A DNA stretch of 64,000 bases from Bordetella flabilis (GTDB taxonomy: Bacteria > Pseudomonadota > Gammaproteobacteria > Burkholderiales > Burkholderiaceae_B), in assembly GCF_001676725.1 (NCBI RefSeq), contig NZ_CP016172.1, forward strand, positions 496,001-560,000. The letters are read 5' to 3'. This document shows, one piece after another, positions 9,808 through 18,015 of this stretch (the stretch's first letter is position 1; each line of letters opens with the position of its first letter). The notes beneath the pieces are model-generated. The model saw nothing but the letters and a program-made list of their open reading frames with translations. It was not told the origin of the DNA and ran no database searches. The position numbers and the translations under genes were made by a program.

Positions 9808-10299
9808 TCAGCTACTGATGGCGATGCGCCGGGCCCGCGATTGGGCGCGCTCGCTCTTGGGCAGTGTAATGGTCAGGACGCCGCTCTTGAAGTTCGCGAC
9901 GATTTTGTCTTCGTCGATCTCGTAACCGAGCGGAATGACGCGTTCGAAGCGGCCATAGAAACGCTCCGAGAATCGGCGTGCGTTGTCCTGGGACTCGGCG
10001 CGCTTCTCCCCGCGCAGCGTCAGCGCGCCGTCCTCGAGCAGGACCTCCACATCCTGCTCTTCCATGCCCGGCAGTTCCGCCGTGACGCGCAGGGCCCTGT
10101 CCTCGTCGGCCACTTCGATGTTGGGCCAGCCGGCCGACGCGCGCCTGACGCGGGGGTCCACGCCGAAGTTGCGGAAAACGTCGTCGAACAGCCGGTTCAT
10201 TTCCCGGTGCAGGGACAGGAACGGGTCTTCCCCGTTATCGCGGTTATTGGCAGCGGCCAGGGAATTGCGGCCCCGGGGGATCAGATCACGTACGCTCAT
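9808..10299 (-). CDS. Small heat-shock protein, Hsp20/alpha-crystallin family
   Basis: 163 residues. The N-terminal arm (about 1-50) has the Hsp20 segment LHREMNRLFDDVFRNF; the alpha-crystallin domain covers about 55-150 (ELPGMEEQDVEVLLEDGALTL region, then RRFSERFYGRFERVIPL), and the tail has GVLTITLPKSE. Such proteins hold unfolding proteins for later refolding by ATP-dependent chaperones. Two adjacent ATG codons occur; I chose the second (10299) because AGGAG is 6 bases before it and only 3 before the first. A sigma-32-type promoter lies upstream (10401-10429). Followed by ftsH on the same strand. Confidence 0.95.
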   Translation of the reverse strand: MSVRDLIPRGRNSLAAANNRDNGEDPFLSLHREMNRLFDDVFRNFGVDPRVRRASAGWPNIEVADEDRALRVTAELPGMEEQDVEVLLEDGALTLRGEKRAESQDNARRFSERFYGRFERVIPLGYEIDEDKIVANFKSGVLTITLPKSERAQSRARRIAISS

Positions 10300-10400
10300 C
10301 ATCTTCTCCTGTTGAAGTGGCGAGGCATCCGCCGGCGGCACCGGTGGCGCCCGCCGTTGACCAGAGCCTGGGACGGCCTCGCGGCCGGCCAGTACCGCGA

Positions 10401-10429
10401 ATGTTGGGTATGGCGGTGGAAGTTTCAAG
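10401..10429 (-). promoter_or_regulatory. Sigma-32 (heat-shock) promoter of hsp20
   Basis: On the minus strand CTTGAAA (10429-10423), an exact match to the sigma-32 -35 consensus, is followed after 14 bases by CCCAACAT (10408-10401), close to the -10 consensus CCCCATNT. It lies about 100 bases upstream of the hsp20 start and reads toward it. Consensus knowledge is from E. coli RpoH promoters. Confidence 0.7.
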
Positions 10430-10542
10430 GGCATCCGTCATTCGTCCATCCCGCTTCGGATGAGCGCATGGCCCGCCGCTCGGGCATGGTGGCGCCAGGA
10501 CTATCGATCAGGGCGGGACTTTCCCATCGAGATGCTCATCCG

Positions 10543-12579
10543 CTACCTGGCATCCAGGGCGGAGCGGCCGTCGGCGGCGCCGATGCTCCACAGGCGCAAC
10601 GCGACGTGGATCTCCAGGGCACGTGTCGCCTCTTCCCACTGGCCGATGAGTCCTTCAATGGTCGCCAGCCTTTGCCGCACGGTATTGACGTGGATCGCCA
10701 GGTGCGCCGCGGTGGTCTTGGCGTTCTGGTGATTGTCCAGATAAACGAGCAAGGTCGCGGCCAACTGTGAGCCACGCCGGCGATCGTGGTCGACGACGGC
10801 GCCGATCGTCGATTCCAGGAAGGTGTGCAGGCTTCCGGGGTCCTGCGTTTCGAACAGCACGGAATAAAGCGCCAGTTCGTTCTGGGCGAGAATCCGCCCT
10901 CGGATGCCCAGCCGAGCCAACACGGAAAGGGCGCGCCGCAGCGAGGCATAGAGCACAGGCATTTCCGCCGCGCCTTGCGCGGCACGTGACACAACCCCGC
11001 GGTACGCCGGCCCGATCTCGCGGCGAGCGAAGTCGCCGAAGGCTTGCGCCAATTCCCGTGCGCGGCTCGCCTGGCAGACAAAGGCGAGTACGCCGTCGAC
11101 TTCGTCCAGTACCGCGGCCTGCGGTGCCAGGCCGCCGCGCAGGCGCCGAGCGGTTGCGCCGGGCTCTCCCTGTTCCAGTTCGACCAGCATCAGCGTCATC
11201 GGCTGCGAGAGATCCAGGCCGAAGCGATCGGCGCGGTCGCGCGTCAACGCCGGCTCGCCCTGCCGGGGCGAGATCAGCGACTGCAACAACGCCGACACGT
11301 CGCGGCTCTTGCTGGCCTCGATGCGCTCCTGGGAGAGAAGCACAACGCCAATGACGCTCGAGCTTCTTTCGAAGGTCCGCACCGAAATATCCCGCATGTC
11401 TTCTCGCCGGAACAGCAGGACCGCGCCGAGCATGCCGTCGCCGCCGATCACCGCGTTCGCGCGGCAAATCTCGCCGCCCGAGTCGTAGGCCAGCATCGAA
11501 CGGCCGGCTTGTCGGCTATCCCTGAGCGCTTGCGTCAATGCGGCGCTATGGGGCCCGTACGGTTCGTACGCATGCGCCGCCGTGCCGGTATAGCCAGGGG
11601 CGGACGCACGTGCGATTACCTGATGGGCTTCGTCCAGGACGAGGATACTGCCCTGGAGCAGTTGCGCGATCGACTGGCAAAGCTCGCCCAGGGACGCGCC
11701 CTTGGCGAGCAGAGAGGTCAATCGCTCGTGGGCCTCGACGGCATCCTGGACGTCGCGGGCATGCTGTTCCAGTTCGACGCGCGCCCGTTCCGCCTTCTCC
11801 AGCGCCGACTGCGCATCGGCAAAGGCCTGCGCGTTGTTGATCGCCACCGCGGCATGGGTTGCCAGTGTGCACAGGATCGACACGTTCAGCGCGGTGTGGG
11901 TGCGGTGATAGCGATCCGCCACGAATAGCAGGCCGATGACCTGCTCGTCCCAGATCAAGGGGGCCCCCACCAACGCCATGACGCCTTCGTCGCGAAAGAT
12001 GTCGTCCAGCGCGGAATCGTGGACGAAGCGGTTGTCGTGCAGGTAATCCGGCGTGGCGAAGGGCAGGCGTGTGGACATCACGACGCCCGCGACGCCGCGC
12101 TTGCGCTTGGCCGTCATCTGCCCCGTGCGCTGGGCGATCGCGCCGTCGGCGACAACGACCTTGAATTCGCCGATGTCGGCGTCGTAGATGGTCAGCCAGC
12201 ACAGATGCGCGCGCAGAAGATCACGGGCGCGGGTGACGATGGCCTTCAGAAGCTCCGACAGATCCAGGCGGCCGGCCAGATCCTGGGCCGATTCGATGAC
12301 GGCCAGCATGCCGCGTTCGCGCTGCTCATGCTGCTCGATGCGGTGGCGCAGCGCCATGGCCATGCGGGCGAGTTCGATCAGGCTGTTCTTCTGCGCCAGG
12401 CCGTCGGGCAATGCCTCCAGCGTTGACAGCCTCGCGGCGAAGCTTTCCGTGGGTTCGTTGCCGTTCAGCAGGGCGATCAGGTCGGCGGCCACGGCCTCCA
12501 CGCCGGGCGTGGCAGGATGGGAGTTGCGCGCGCCTGCACGTGTGCCTGCGCCGGTGCCTGCGGGTTGCTTGCGGTCCAT
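10543..12579 (-). CDS. GAF-domain PucR/CdaR-family transcriptional regulator
   Basis: 678 residues. After a low-complexity Ala/Gly/Thr start, a helical segment (about 30-95) leads into a GAF sensor domain (about 105-250; LCWLTIYDADIGEFKVV, then GAPLIWDEQVIGLLFVADR). A coiled coil follows (about 250-290), then a CdaR/GGDEF-like region (about 400-570) and the C-terminal PucR helix-turn-helix (about 605-660; LLVYLDNHQNAKTTAAHLAIHVNTVRQRL). These regulators sense small metabolites. The gene diverges from the SDR-liv-BKACE operon at 12759, and a nested palindrome lies in the shared gap, so it most likely controls that operon. Ligand unknown. Confidence 0.92.
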   Translation of the reverse strand: MDRKQPAGTGAGTRAGARNSHPATPGVEAVAADLIALLNGNEPTESFAARLSTLEALPDGLAQKNSLIELARMAMALRHRIEQHEQRERGMLAVIESAQDLAGRLDLSELLKAIVTRARDLLRAHLCWLTIYDADIGEFKVVVADGAIAQRTGQMTAKRKRGVAGVVMSTRLPFATPDYLHDNRFVHDSALDDIFRDEGVMALVGAPLIWDEQVIGLLFVADRYHRTHTALNVSILCTLATHAAVAINNAQAFADAQSALEKAERARVELEQHARDVQDAVEAHERLTSLLAKGASLGELCQSIAQLLQGSILVLDEAHQVIARASAPGYTGTAAHAYEPYGPHSAALTQALRDSRQAGRSMLAYDSGGEICRANAVIGGDGMLGAVLLFRREDMRDISVRTFERSSSVIGVVLLSQERIEASKSRDVSALLQSLISPRQGEPALTRDRADRFGLDLSQPMTLMLVELEQGEPGATARRLRGGLAPQAAVLDEVDGVLAFVCQASRARELAQAFGDFARREIGPAYRGVVSRAAQGAAEMPVLYASLRRALSVLARLGIRGRILAQNELALYSVLFETQDPGSLHTFLESTIGAVVDHDRRRGSQLAATLLVYLDNHQNAKTTAAHLAIHVNTVRQRLATIEGLIGQWEEATRALEIHVALRLWSIGAADGRSALDAR

Positions 12580-12667
12580 GGGTCGCCTGGGGGGTGGAAG
12601 CGGGGCAGTGGCGGGCGGCTTGGGGGAGCGCGCCCGCCAGCCGACCGCCAGTGTGCGAACATCATAT

Positions 12668-12707
12668 CAACACCCCCAGTCCAATGTGTGATTGGAACAT
12701 AGTGTTG
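12668..12707. promoter_or_regulatory. Nested inverted repeat, putative PucR operator
   Basis: An inner inverted repeat TCCAAT-N5-ATTGGA (12680-12696) sits inside an almost concentric outer pair CAACAC (12668-12673) and GTGTTG (12702-12707). It lies in the gap between the divergent PucR regulator and the SDR/liv operon, 52 bases before the GTG at 12759. Position and two-fold symmetry fit an operator. Assignment to this regulator is inference. Confidence 0.5.
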
Positions 12708-12758
12708 TGCCGCCATCTCCTGGACACTGGCGGTCTGGGACAAAGAGGAGACAAACCG

Positions 12759-13556
12759 GTGCACACAAGCATCATCGATACGCTGCGCCCGACGCCGGGG
12801 CTGCGCGTCCTGGTCACCGCGGGCGCGGGAGGCATCGGCGCCGCCGTGGCCCGTGCCTTTCGGGAGGCAGGCGCCCGCGTGCATGTCTGCGATATCGACC
12901 GCGCCGCGCTGGACAGGCTGACCGCCGAAGCACCCGATATCACGACGAGCATGGCGGACGCTTCGGTGGCCAAGGACGTTGACACGGTCTTCGATGACGT
13001 GAGCAATACGCTGGGCGGCCTGGACGTGCTGGTCAACAACGTCGGCATCGCCGGCCCCACCGGGCCCGTGGAGCAACTGCGCCCCAGCGACTGGGAGCGC
13101 ACGGTGGACGTCAACCTGAACAGTCACTTCTACTTCGCGCGCCGGGCAGTTCCGCTGCTCAAGGCGTCCGCCAGCAATCCGTGCCTGATCGCCATGAGTT
13201 CGGTGGCGGGTCGCCTGGGCTACGCCCTGCGTACCCCCTATGCGTCCACCAAGTGGGCCATCGTCGGCATGATGAAATCCCTGGCGATCGAGCTGGGGCC
13301 CCAGGGTGTGCGCGTCAATGCGATCCTGCCCGGCACCGTGGAGGGCGAACGCATGAATGGCGTGATCGGCGCGCGCGCCGCGGCATCGGGCGTGTCCGCG
13401 GAGGCAATGCGCGACACCTATCTGGGGAAAATCTCGTTGCGCCGGATGGTGACGACGGACGACATCGCGGCCATGGCCTTGTTTCTCTGTTCTCCCGCCG
13501 CGCGGAATATCACCGGCCAGGCGATCAGCGTGGACGGGAACATGGAGTATCTCTGA
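12759..13556 (+). CDS. SDR-family NAD(P)-dependent oxidoreductase
   Basis: 265 residues from a GTG preceded by GAGGAG at 8 bases; the longer open frame upstream crosses the promoter region. The Rossmann glycine motif is TAGAGGIG (about residues 19-26), then NNVG, the catalytic serine in MSSVAG, and YASTK as the YxxxK pair; the C-terminus has the typical ITGQAISVDG. The family oxidises or reduces alcohol/carbonyl substrates with NAD(P). First gene of an operon with a HAAT ABC transporter, a BKACE and a second SDR, so it probably acts on the imported hydroxy or keto acid or its breakdown product. Confidence 0.93.
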   Translation: MHTSIIDTLRPTPGLRVLVTAGAGGIGAAVARAFREAGARVHVCDIDRAALDRLTAEAPDITTSMADASVAKDVDTVFDDVSNTLGGLDVLVNNVGIAGPTGPVEQLRPSDWERTVDVNLNSHFYFARRAVPLLKASASNPCLIAMSSVAGRLGYALRTPYASTKWAIVGMMKSLAIELGPQGVRVNAILPGTVEGERMNGVIGARAAASGVSAEAMRDTYLGKISLRRMVTTDDIAAMALFLCSPAARNITGQAISVDGNMEYL

Positions 13557-13669
13557 AGCGCCAGGGCTGACAGCCGCCGCGATCGCGCCGGTGCAGGCCC
13601 GATACAACGAAGGGTGAGGCAAGCGGATTCGAGCCAAGCCCGTTTCTACTCAAAAACAAGGAGACAGAT

Positions 13670-14917
13670 ATGAACAAGCTCGACCTTTCCGCCGCCGCCG
13701 TCGTCGTGGCGCTCGGCACCTGCTGGGCGATCCCGGCAGCCGCCGCGCCAGTCAAGATCGGCCTGGTGGAGACCCTTTCCGGTCCGCAGGCGTCGACCGG
13801 ATTGTCCTATCGAGCGGCGGTGCGCTACGCCATCGACCAGATCAACGCAGCCGGCGGATGGAACGGCGAACCCGTGCAACTGGTGGAGTACGACAATCAG
13901 GGCGGACCGGCCGGGGCGGCGGACAAGCTCAAGGCCGCCGCGGCGGACGGCGTGCAGATCGTCGTGCAGGGCGCGTCGTCGGCCATCGGCGGACAAATCA
14001 CCGAAGACGTGCGCAAGCACAACCTGCGCAACCCCGGCAAGGAGATGGTGTACATCAACGTGGGCGCCGAAGCCCTGGAGCTGACGGGCGAGAAGTGCAA
14101 CTTCTACCATTTCCGTTTCGCCGGCAATGCCCAGGTCCGGGTCAAGGCGCTGGTAGAGGGCATGAAGAAGGCCAACGCGCTGGGTACCAAGGTGTACGCC
14201 ATCAACCAGAACTATTCCTGGGGCCAGGATATGCAGCAGGCCATTCTGGATAACGCGAAGGCCGGCGGCTACACGGTGGTCGACAAGACGCTGCACGACG
14301 TGAACAAGATCCAGGACTTCGCGCCTTATGTGGCGAAGATCGCCGCCTCGGGGGCCGACACCGTCCTCACCGGGAACTGGTCCAACGACCTGCTGCTCCT
14401 GATGAAGGCATCGAAGGCGGCCGGGCTGAAGGCGCGCTATGGCACCGTGTACCTGGACCAGCCTGGCAACCTCGCCAATGCGGGCGACCTGGCCGCCGGC
14501 AATTTCGTGGTGCACACCTTCAACGCGGAGGCCGGCGGCGCCGACGCGCAGCAGTTCGTGGAGGACTACAAGGCCAAGACCGGCCACATCCCCGTCTTTG
14601 TGGAACCGCAAACCGTCTACGGCATGAAGATGGTGGGAGAGGCGCTCAAGCGCACCCCCGCGCAGAACGGCACGCTGAACGTGAACGAGTTCGCCAAGGC
14701 GCTCGAGAACGCGCGCATCCCCACGCCCATGGGCGAAATGAGCATGCGCGCGGCGGACCATCAGGCGCAACTGCCGCTGGTGGTGTCCACCGTCACGGCC
14801 GATGCCAAGTACAAGGTGGACGGAACCGAGCTGGGATTCAAGCCGGTGATGCTGCTATCCGCCCAGGAAAGCTCCACGCCCGCGCCATCGACGTGCAAGA
14901 TGAAACGGCCCGGCTGA
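13670..14917 (+). CDS. HAAT-family ABC transporter substrate-binding protein (branched-chain amino-acid type)
   Basis: 415 residues with a cleavable signal peptide (about 1-25, ending AAAA). The mature start VKIGLVETLSGPQASTGLSYRAA and the segments INAAGGWNG and YDNQGG are typical of type I periplasmic binding proteins of the LivK type. AAGGAGA stands before the ATG. It begins the transporter block SBP-LivH-LivM-LivG-LivF. A 22-base palindrome follows in the 116-base gap before livH, probably to keep the receptor mRNA in excess. The ligand need not be an amino acid; members of this family also bind aromatic and aliphatic acids and amides. Confidence 0.92.
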   Translation: MNKLDLSAAAVVVALGTCWAIPAAAAPVKIGLVETLSGPQASTGLSYRAAVRYAIDQINAAGGWNGEPVQLVEYDNQGGPAGAADKLKAAAADGVQIVVQGASSAIGGQITEDVRKHNLRNPGKEMVYINVGAEALELTGEKCNFYHFRFAGNAQVRVKALVEGMKKANALGTKVYAINQNYSWGQDMQQAILDNAKAGGYTVVDKTLHDVNKIQDFAPYVAKIAASGADTVLTGNWSNDLLLLMKASKAAGLKARYGTVYLDQPGNLANAGDLAAGNFVVHTFNAEAGGADAQQFVEDYKAKTGHIPVFVEPQTVYGMKMVGEALKRTPAQNGTLNVNEFAKALENARIPTPMGEMSMRAADHQAQLPLVVSTVTADAKYKVDGTELGFKPVMLLSAQESSTPAPSTCKMKRPG

Positions 14918-14936
14918 GTTCCCGGCCGTATCGCGT

Positions 14937-14958
14937 GCGGCCGCCGCGCGGCGGCCGC
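14937..14958 (+). other. Perfect 22-bp GC palindrome after the receptor gene
   Basis: GCGGCCGCCGC is followed directly by its reverse complement at 14937-14958, 19 bases after the stop of the binding-protein gene. There is no T-run. Strong stems in this place are a common way to stabilise the mRNA of the abundant receptor relative to the membrane genes downstream. Confidence 0.5.
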
Positions 14959-15033
14959 GCATTGGACGCGTAACCCGAATCCGGCTGCCCGGCGCCCCCG
15001 CGCGCGCCGCCGCCCGGACTGCCTCCGGACGCC

Positions 15034-15975
15034 ATGGAACAAATCCTTTTCTCTCTGCTGAACGGCGTTATCTACGGACTCTTGCTGTTCATGGTCTCGG
15101 CCGGCCTGACGCTGATCTTCGGCATGATGGGGGTGCTGAACTTCGCGCATGCCTCGTTCTACATGCTGGGCGCCTACTTCGCCTATGCGCTGCAGGGCGC
15201 GATCGGATTCTGGCCCGCCGTCATCGCCTCGCCCCTGTTGGTGGGCCTGGTTGGCGTAGTGGTGGAGCGCTATTTCCTGCGACGCGTCCATCGTTACGGG
15301 CACGCTCACGAGCTGCTGCTGACCTTCGGCTTGTCCTTCATCATCGCCGAGTCCATCAAGCTGTTCTTCGGGAACTATCCGGTGGACTACCGTGTGCCGC
15401 CATTCCTGGATTTCTCCGCCTTCAGCATCGGCGGAACGCAGTATCCGGTCTACCGGCTGCTGATGGGCGGCATCGCCATTGTGATGTTCGTCGTGATCTA
15501 CCTGGTGCTGACGCGCACGCGCATCGGCATCGTGGTGAGGTCGGCGATCTACAAGCCGCGCATGGCGGAGGCCCTGGGGCACAACGTGCCTTTGGTGTTC
15601 ATGGGTGTATTCGGGGCGGGCGCGGCGCTCGCCGGCCTGGCCGGAGCGGTCGCGGGCGCGTTCTACACGACCAATCCCAACATGGCGCTGGAACTGGGCG
15701 TGATCGTGTTCGTGGTGGTGGTGGTCGGCGGGCTTGGTTCCCTGGCCGGCGCGATGCTGGCATCGCTGTTGATCGGCATCATCACCTCGCTGGCCGTCTC
15801 GGTGGACGGCAGCCTGGCCGACCTTTTTGCCTTGGTGGGCCTGGGCGACTGGGCGAGCGGCGTGGGCGGCCTGATGTCCATCAGCCTGTCCAGCCTGGCC
15901 GCCACGCTGCCCTTCGCACTGATGCTGCTGATCCTGCTGGTCAGGCCGGGCGGCATCATGGGCGATAAGGAATGA
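15034..15975 (+). CDS. HAAT ABC transporter permease, LivH type
   Basis: 313 residues, about eight TM helices. Family marks are LLNGVIYGLLLFMVSAGLTLIFGMMGVLNFAHASFYMLG across residues 7-45 (key GMMGVLNFAH) and the EAA-like cytoplasmic loop VRSAIYKPRMAEALGHNV (about 168-185). It forms the inner-membrane channel with the LivM-type protein. The start has only a weak Shine-Dalgarno but matches the family start. Four bases separate its stop from the next ATG. Confidence 0.93.
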   Translation: MEQILFSLLNGVIYGLLLFMVSAGLTLIFGMMGVLNFAHASFYMLGAYFAYALQGAIGFWPAVIASPLLVGLVGVVVERYFLRRVHRYGHAHELLLTFGLSFIIAESIKLFFGNYPVDYRVPPFLDFSAFSIGGTQYPVYRLLMGGIAIVMFVVIYLVLTRTRIGIVVRSAIYKPRMAEALGHNVPLVFMGVFGAGAALAGLAGAVAGAFYTTNPNMALELGVIVFVVVVVGGLGSLAGAMLASLLIGIITSLAVSVDGSLADLFALVGLGDWASGVGGLMSISLSSLAATLPFALMLLILLVRPGGIMGDKE

Positions 15976-15979
15976 TGCG

Positions 15980-17263
15980 ATGAAAAAAAGCCTGTTTATC
16001 TGCCTGGCCAGCGTCTGCCTGCTGGCCGCGCTACCGGTCCTGCTGTCGCAAGGCCTGCTCAACGCGGCCATCCAGATGCTGATCGCGGCCCTGTTCGCCA
16101 GCGCCTACAACTTGCTGTGCGGGCAGGCCGGCATGCTGTCCTTCGGGCACGCGGCCTACTTTGGTGTCGGGGCATTCGCGGCCGTGCATGCGATGAATGC
16201 CCTCGGCGGCGAGGGCCTGTTGCCGACGCCGTTGATGCCCCTGGCGGGAGCTGTCGCGGGGCTGGTCTTCGGCGGCATCGCGGGATGGTTCGCGACCAAG
16301 CGCAGCGGCACCTACTTCGCGATGATTACCCTGGCCATTGCCGAACTCGTCCATTCGCTGGCGCCCCACCTGAAGGGGTTGTTTGGCGGCGAGGCCGGCA
16401 TCTCGACCATGCGCATGCCGGCCTGGGGATTCGACTTCGGCTCCACCACGCAGGTGTACTACCTGACGCTGGCCTGGGTGATCGTGGCCATGGCGCTGCT
16501 TTATCTGTATACCCGCACGCCCATGGGCAGGCTTACCTTCGGCTTGCGCGAGAACAGCCATCGGCTCAGATTCCTCGGCTACAACGTGCACGGCCTGGGC
16601 ACCGCGGTGTTCGCCATATCCGCGATGTTCTCGGGAATGGCCGGGGGCCTGCAGGCGATTTCGAACGAGTCGGCCAATTACGTGGTCTTCGACGCATCCT
16701 TGTCGGCCGCGGCAGTGCTCAACACCTATATCGGCGGGACGCAAGTGTTCCTCGGCCCGGCGTTCGGCGCGGCACTGATGACTTTCTTCGGCTATGCCGT
16801 CTCGGACCTGACCCGATCCTGGCTTTTGTACCAAGGGGTCATCTTCGTCCTGGTGATGATGTTCATGCCGACCGGGCTGACCGGACTGATCGGTACGGTC
16901 GAGCGCTTGTGCGAACGCCACGGCGCCGGCCGGCTCATCGTCGTCTTCCTGTCCGCCGTTGCGTGCGCCGCGTTGGCGGCGGCCGGCGCCGTGTTCCTTA
17001 TCGAGTTGCTGCAGCGCCTGTTCTCGCAGGAGTACCGGTCGCTGATTCCGGGCCAGCCGGACGCCCCCTGGCCGGCGGTACAGATGTTCGATAGGTCCTG
17101 GGAAGTGTGGTCACCCATCACCTGGGGCGTGCCGGTGTTGTTGCTGGGCCTGGGCGGCCTGCTGCTGTGGGTTTGCCGTGCGCGCCTGCGCGCGCTGGCG
17201 GACGAGTCCGCGCCCGTCACCCCGGCGTCGAACCATACCGGCGAAAGCAGGGAGCTGGCATGA
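15980..17263 (+). CDS. HAAT ABC transporter permease, LivM type, with C-terminal membrane extension
   Basis: 427 residues, longer than the usual 300-340. The core (about 1-305) has family marks: YNLLCGQAGMLSFGHAAYFGVG (about 39-60), GTYFAMITLAIAEL and the loop GRLTFGLRENSHRLRFLGYN. Beyond the core are two additional hydrophobic segments (about 315-340 and 380-397) and a polar tail. The extension is in frame and continuous, so it is not a frameshift. Its stop overlaps the ATG of the next gene (ATGA). The extension may contact the receptor or be a subfamily trait. Confidence 0.92.
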   Translation: MKKSLFICLASVCLLAALPVLLSQGLLNAAIQMLIAALFASAYNLLCGQAGMLSFGHAAYFGVGAFAAVHAMNALGGEGLLPTPLMPLAGAVAGLVFGGIAGWFATKRSGTYFAMITLAIAELVHSLAPHLKGLFGGEAGISTMRMPAWGFDFGSTTQVYYLTLAWVIVAMALLYLYTRTPMGRLTFGLRENSHRLRFLGYNVHGLGTAVFAISAMFSGMAGGLQAISNESANYVVFDASLSAAAVLNTYIGGTQVFLGPAFGAALMTFFGYAVSDLTRSWLLYQGVIFVLVMMFMPTGLTGLIGTVERLCERHGAGRLIVVFLSAVACAALAAAGAVFLIELLQRLFSQEYRSLIPGQPDAPWPAVQMFDRSWEVWSPITWGVPVLLLGLGGLLLWVCRARLRALADESAPVTPASNHTGESRELA

Positions 17264-18015
17264 ACGAACCCATACTCAGCATGCAGGGCGTGCGCAAGTC
17301 CTTCGGCATGACGGAAATCATACGGGGCGTCGATCTGGACGTGGTGCAGGGCGAGCGGCATGCGCTTATCGGCCCGAATGGCGCGGGCAAATCCACGCTC
17401 TTCCATCTGCTGTCCGGAATGTTGGCGCCCAGTGCCGGCGCCATACGGTTCGAGGGACGCGAGATCGGCGGCCGTTCGCCGCAGGCGATCAACAGGCGCG
17501 GCCTGGCCCGCTCCTTCCAGATCACGAATATCTTTCCTAGGCTCAGCACCTTCGAGAATGTGCGGCTGGCGGTGATGCGTGCGCACGGCTTGCAGTACGC
17601 CTTCTGGAAATTCATCGAGCGTGACCGTCGCATCCGCGAGGAAACCGAGCAACTGCTGGAAAGGGTGCGGCTTACCGCGAAGGCCTATGCCCTGGCGGGG
17701 GAAATGGCCTATTCGGAGCAGCGGTCGCTGGAGATCGCCATGACCCTGGCGTCGGACCCTCGGTTGATCCTGCTGGACGAGCCGATGGCCGGCATGTCCA
17801 ACGAAGAAACCGCGTACACGGCCGACCTGATCAGGAACGCCACGGCCGGGCGTACGCTGATGATCGTCGAACATGACATGGACGTCGTGTTCTCATTGAG
17901 CGACCGCATCAGCGTCCTGGTCTATGGGCAGGTGATCGCGACCGGAACGCCGCAGGAGATCCGCGCCAACGCGGACGTCCGCGAAGCCTACCTGGGCGAC
18001 GAGGTGACCGCATGA
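17260..18015 (+). CDS. HAAT ABC transporter ATP-binding protein, LivG type
   Basis: 251 residues from the ATG overlapping the livM-type stop. Walker A GPNGAGKST (about 38-46), Q-loop in RSFQITNIFP, signature region YSEQRSLEIAMTLAS (the LSGGQ motif is replaced by AYSEQR, normal for this family), Walker B LILLDEPMAGM and switch His in VEHDMDVV. The LivG-specific C-terminus with VREAYLGDE is present. It powers import together with the LivF-type protein, whose ATG overlaps its stop. Confidence 0.95.
   Translation: MNEPILSMQGVRKSFGMTEIIRGVDLDVVQGERHALIGPNGAGKSTLFHLLSGMLAPSAGAIRFEGREIGGRSPQAINRRGLARSFQITNIFPRLSTFENVRLAVMRAHGLQYAFWKFIERDRRIREETEQLLERVRLTAKAYALAGEMAYSEQRSLEIAMTLASDPRLILLDEPMAGMSNEETAYTADLIRNATAGRTLMIVEHDMDVVFSLSDRISVLVYGQVIATGTPQEIRANADVREAYLGDEVTA

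Noticed and set aside
4208..10299. Stress genes considered as the transmissible locus of heat resistance (TLQ/LHR)
   Set aside because: That island carries ClpK/ClpG, YfdX, PsiE, DegP and KefB genes with mobile-element borders. None of these is here, and base composition matches the surroundings.
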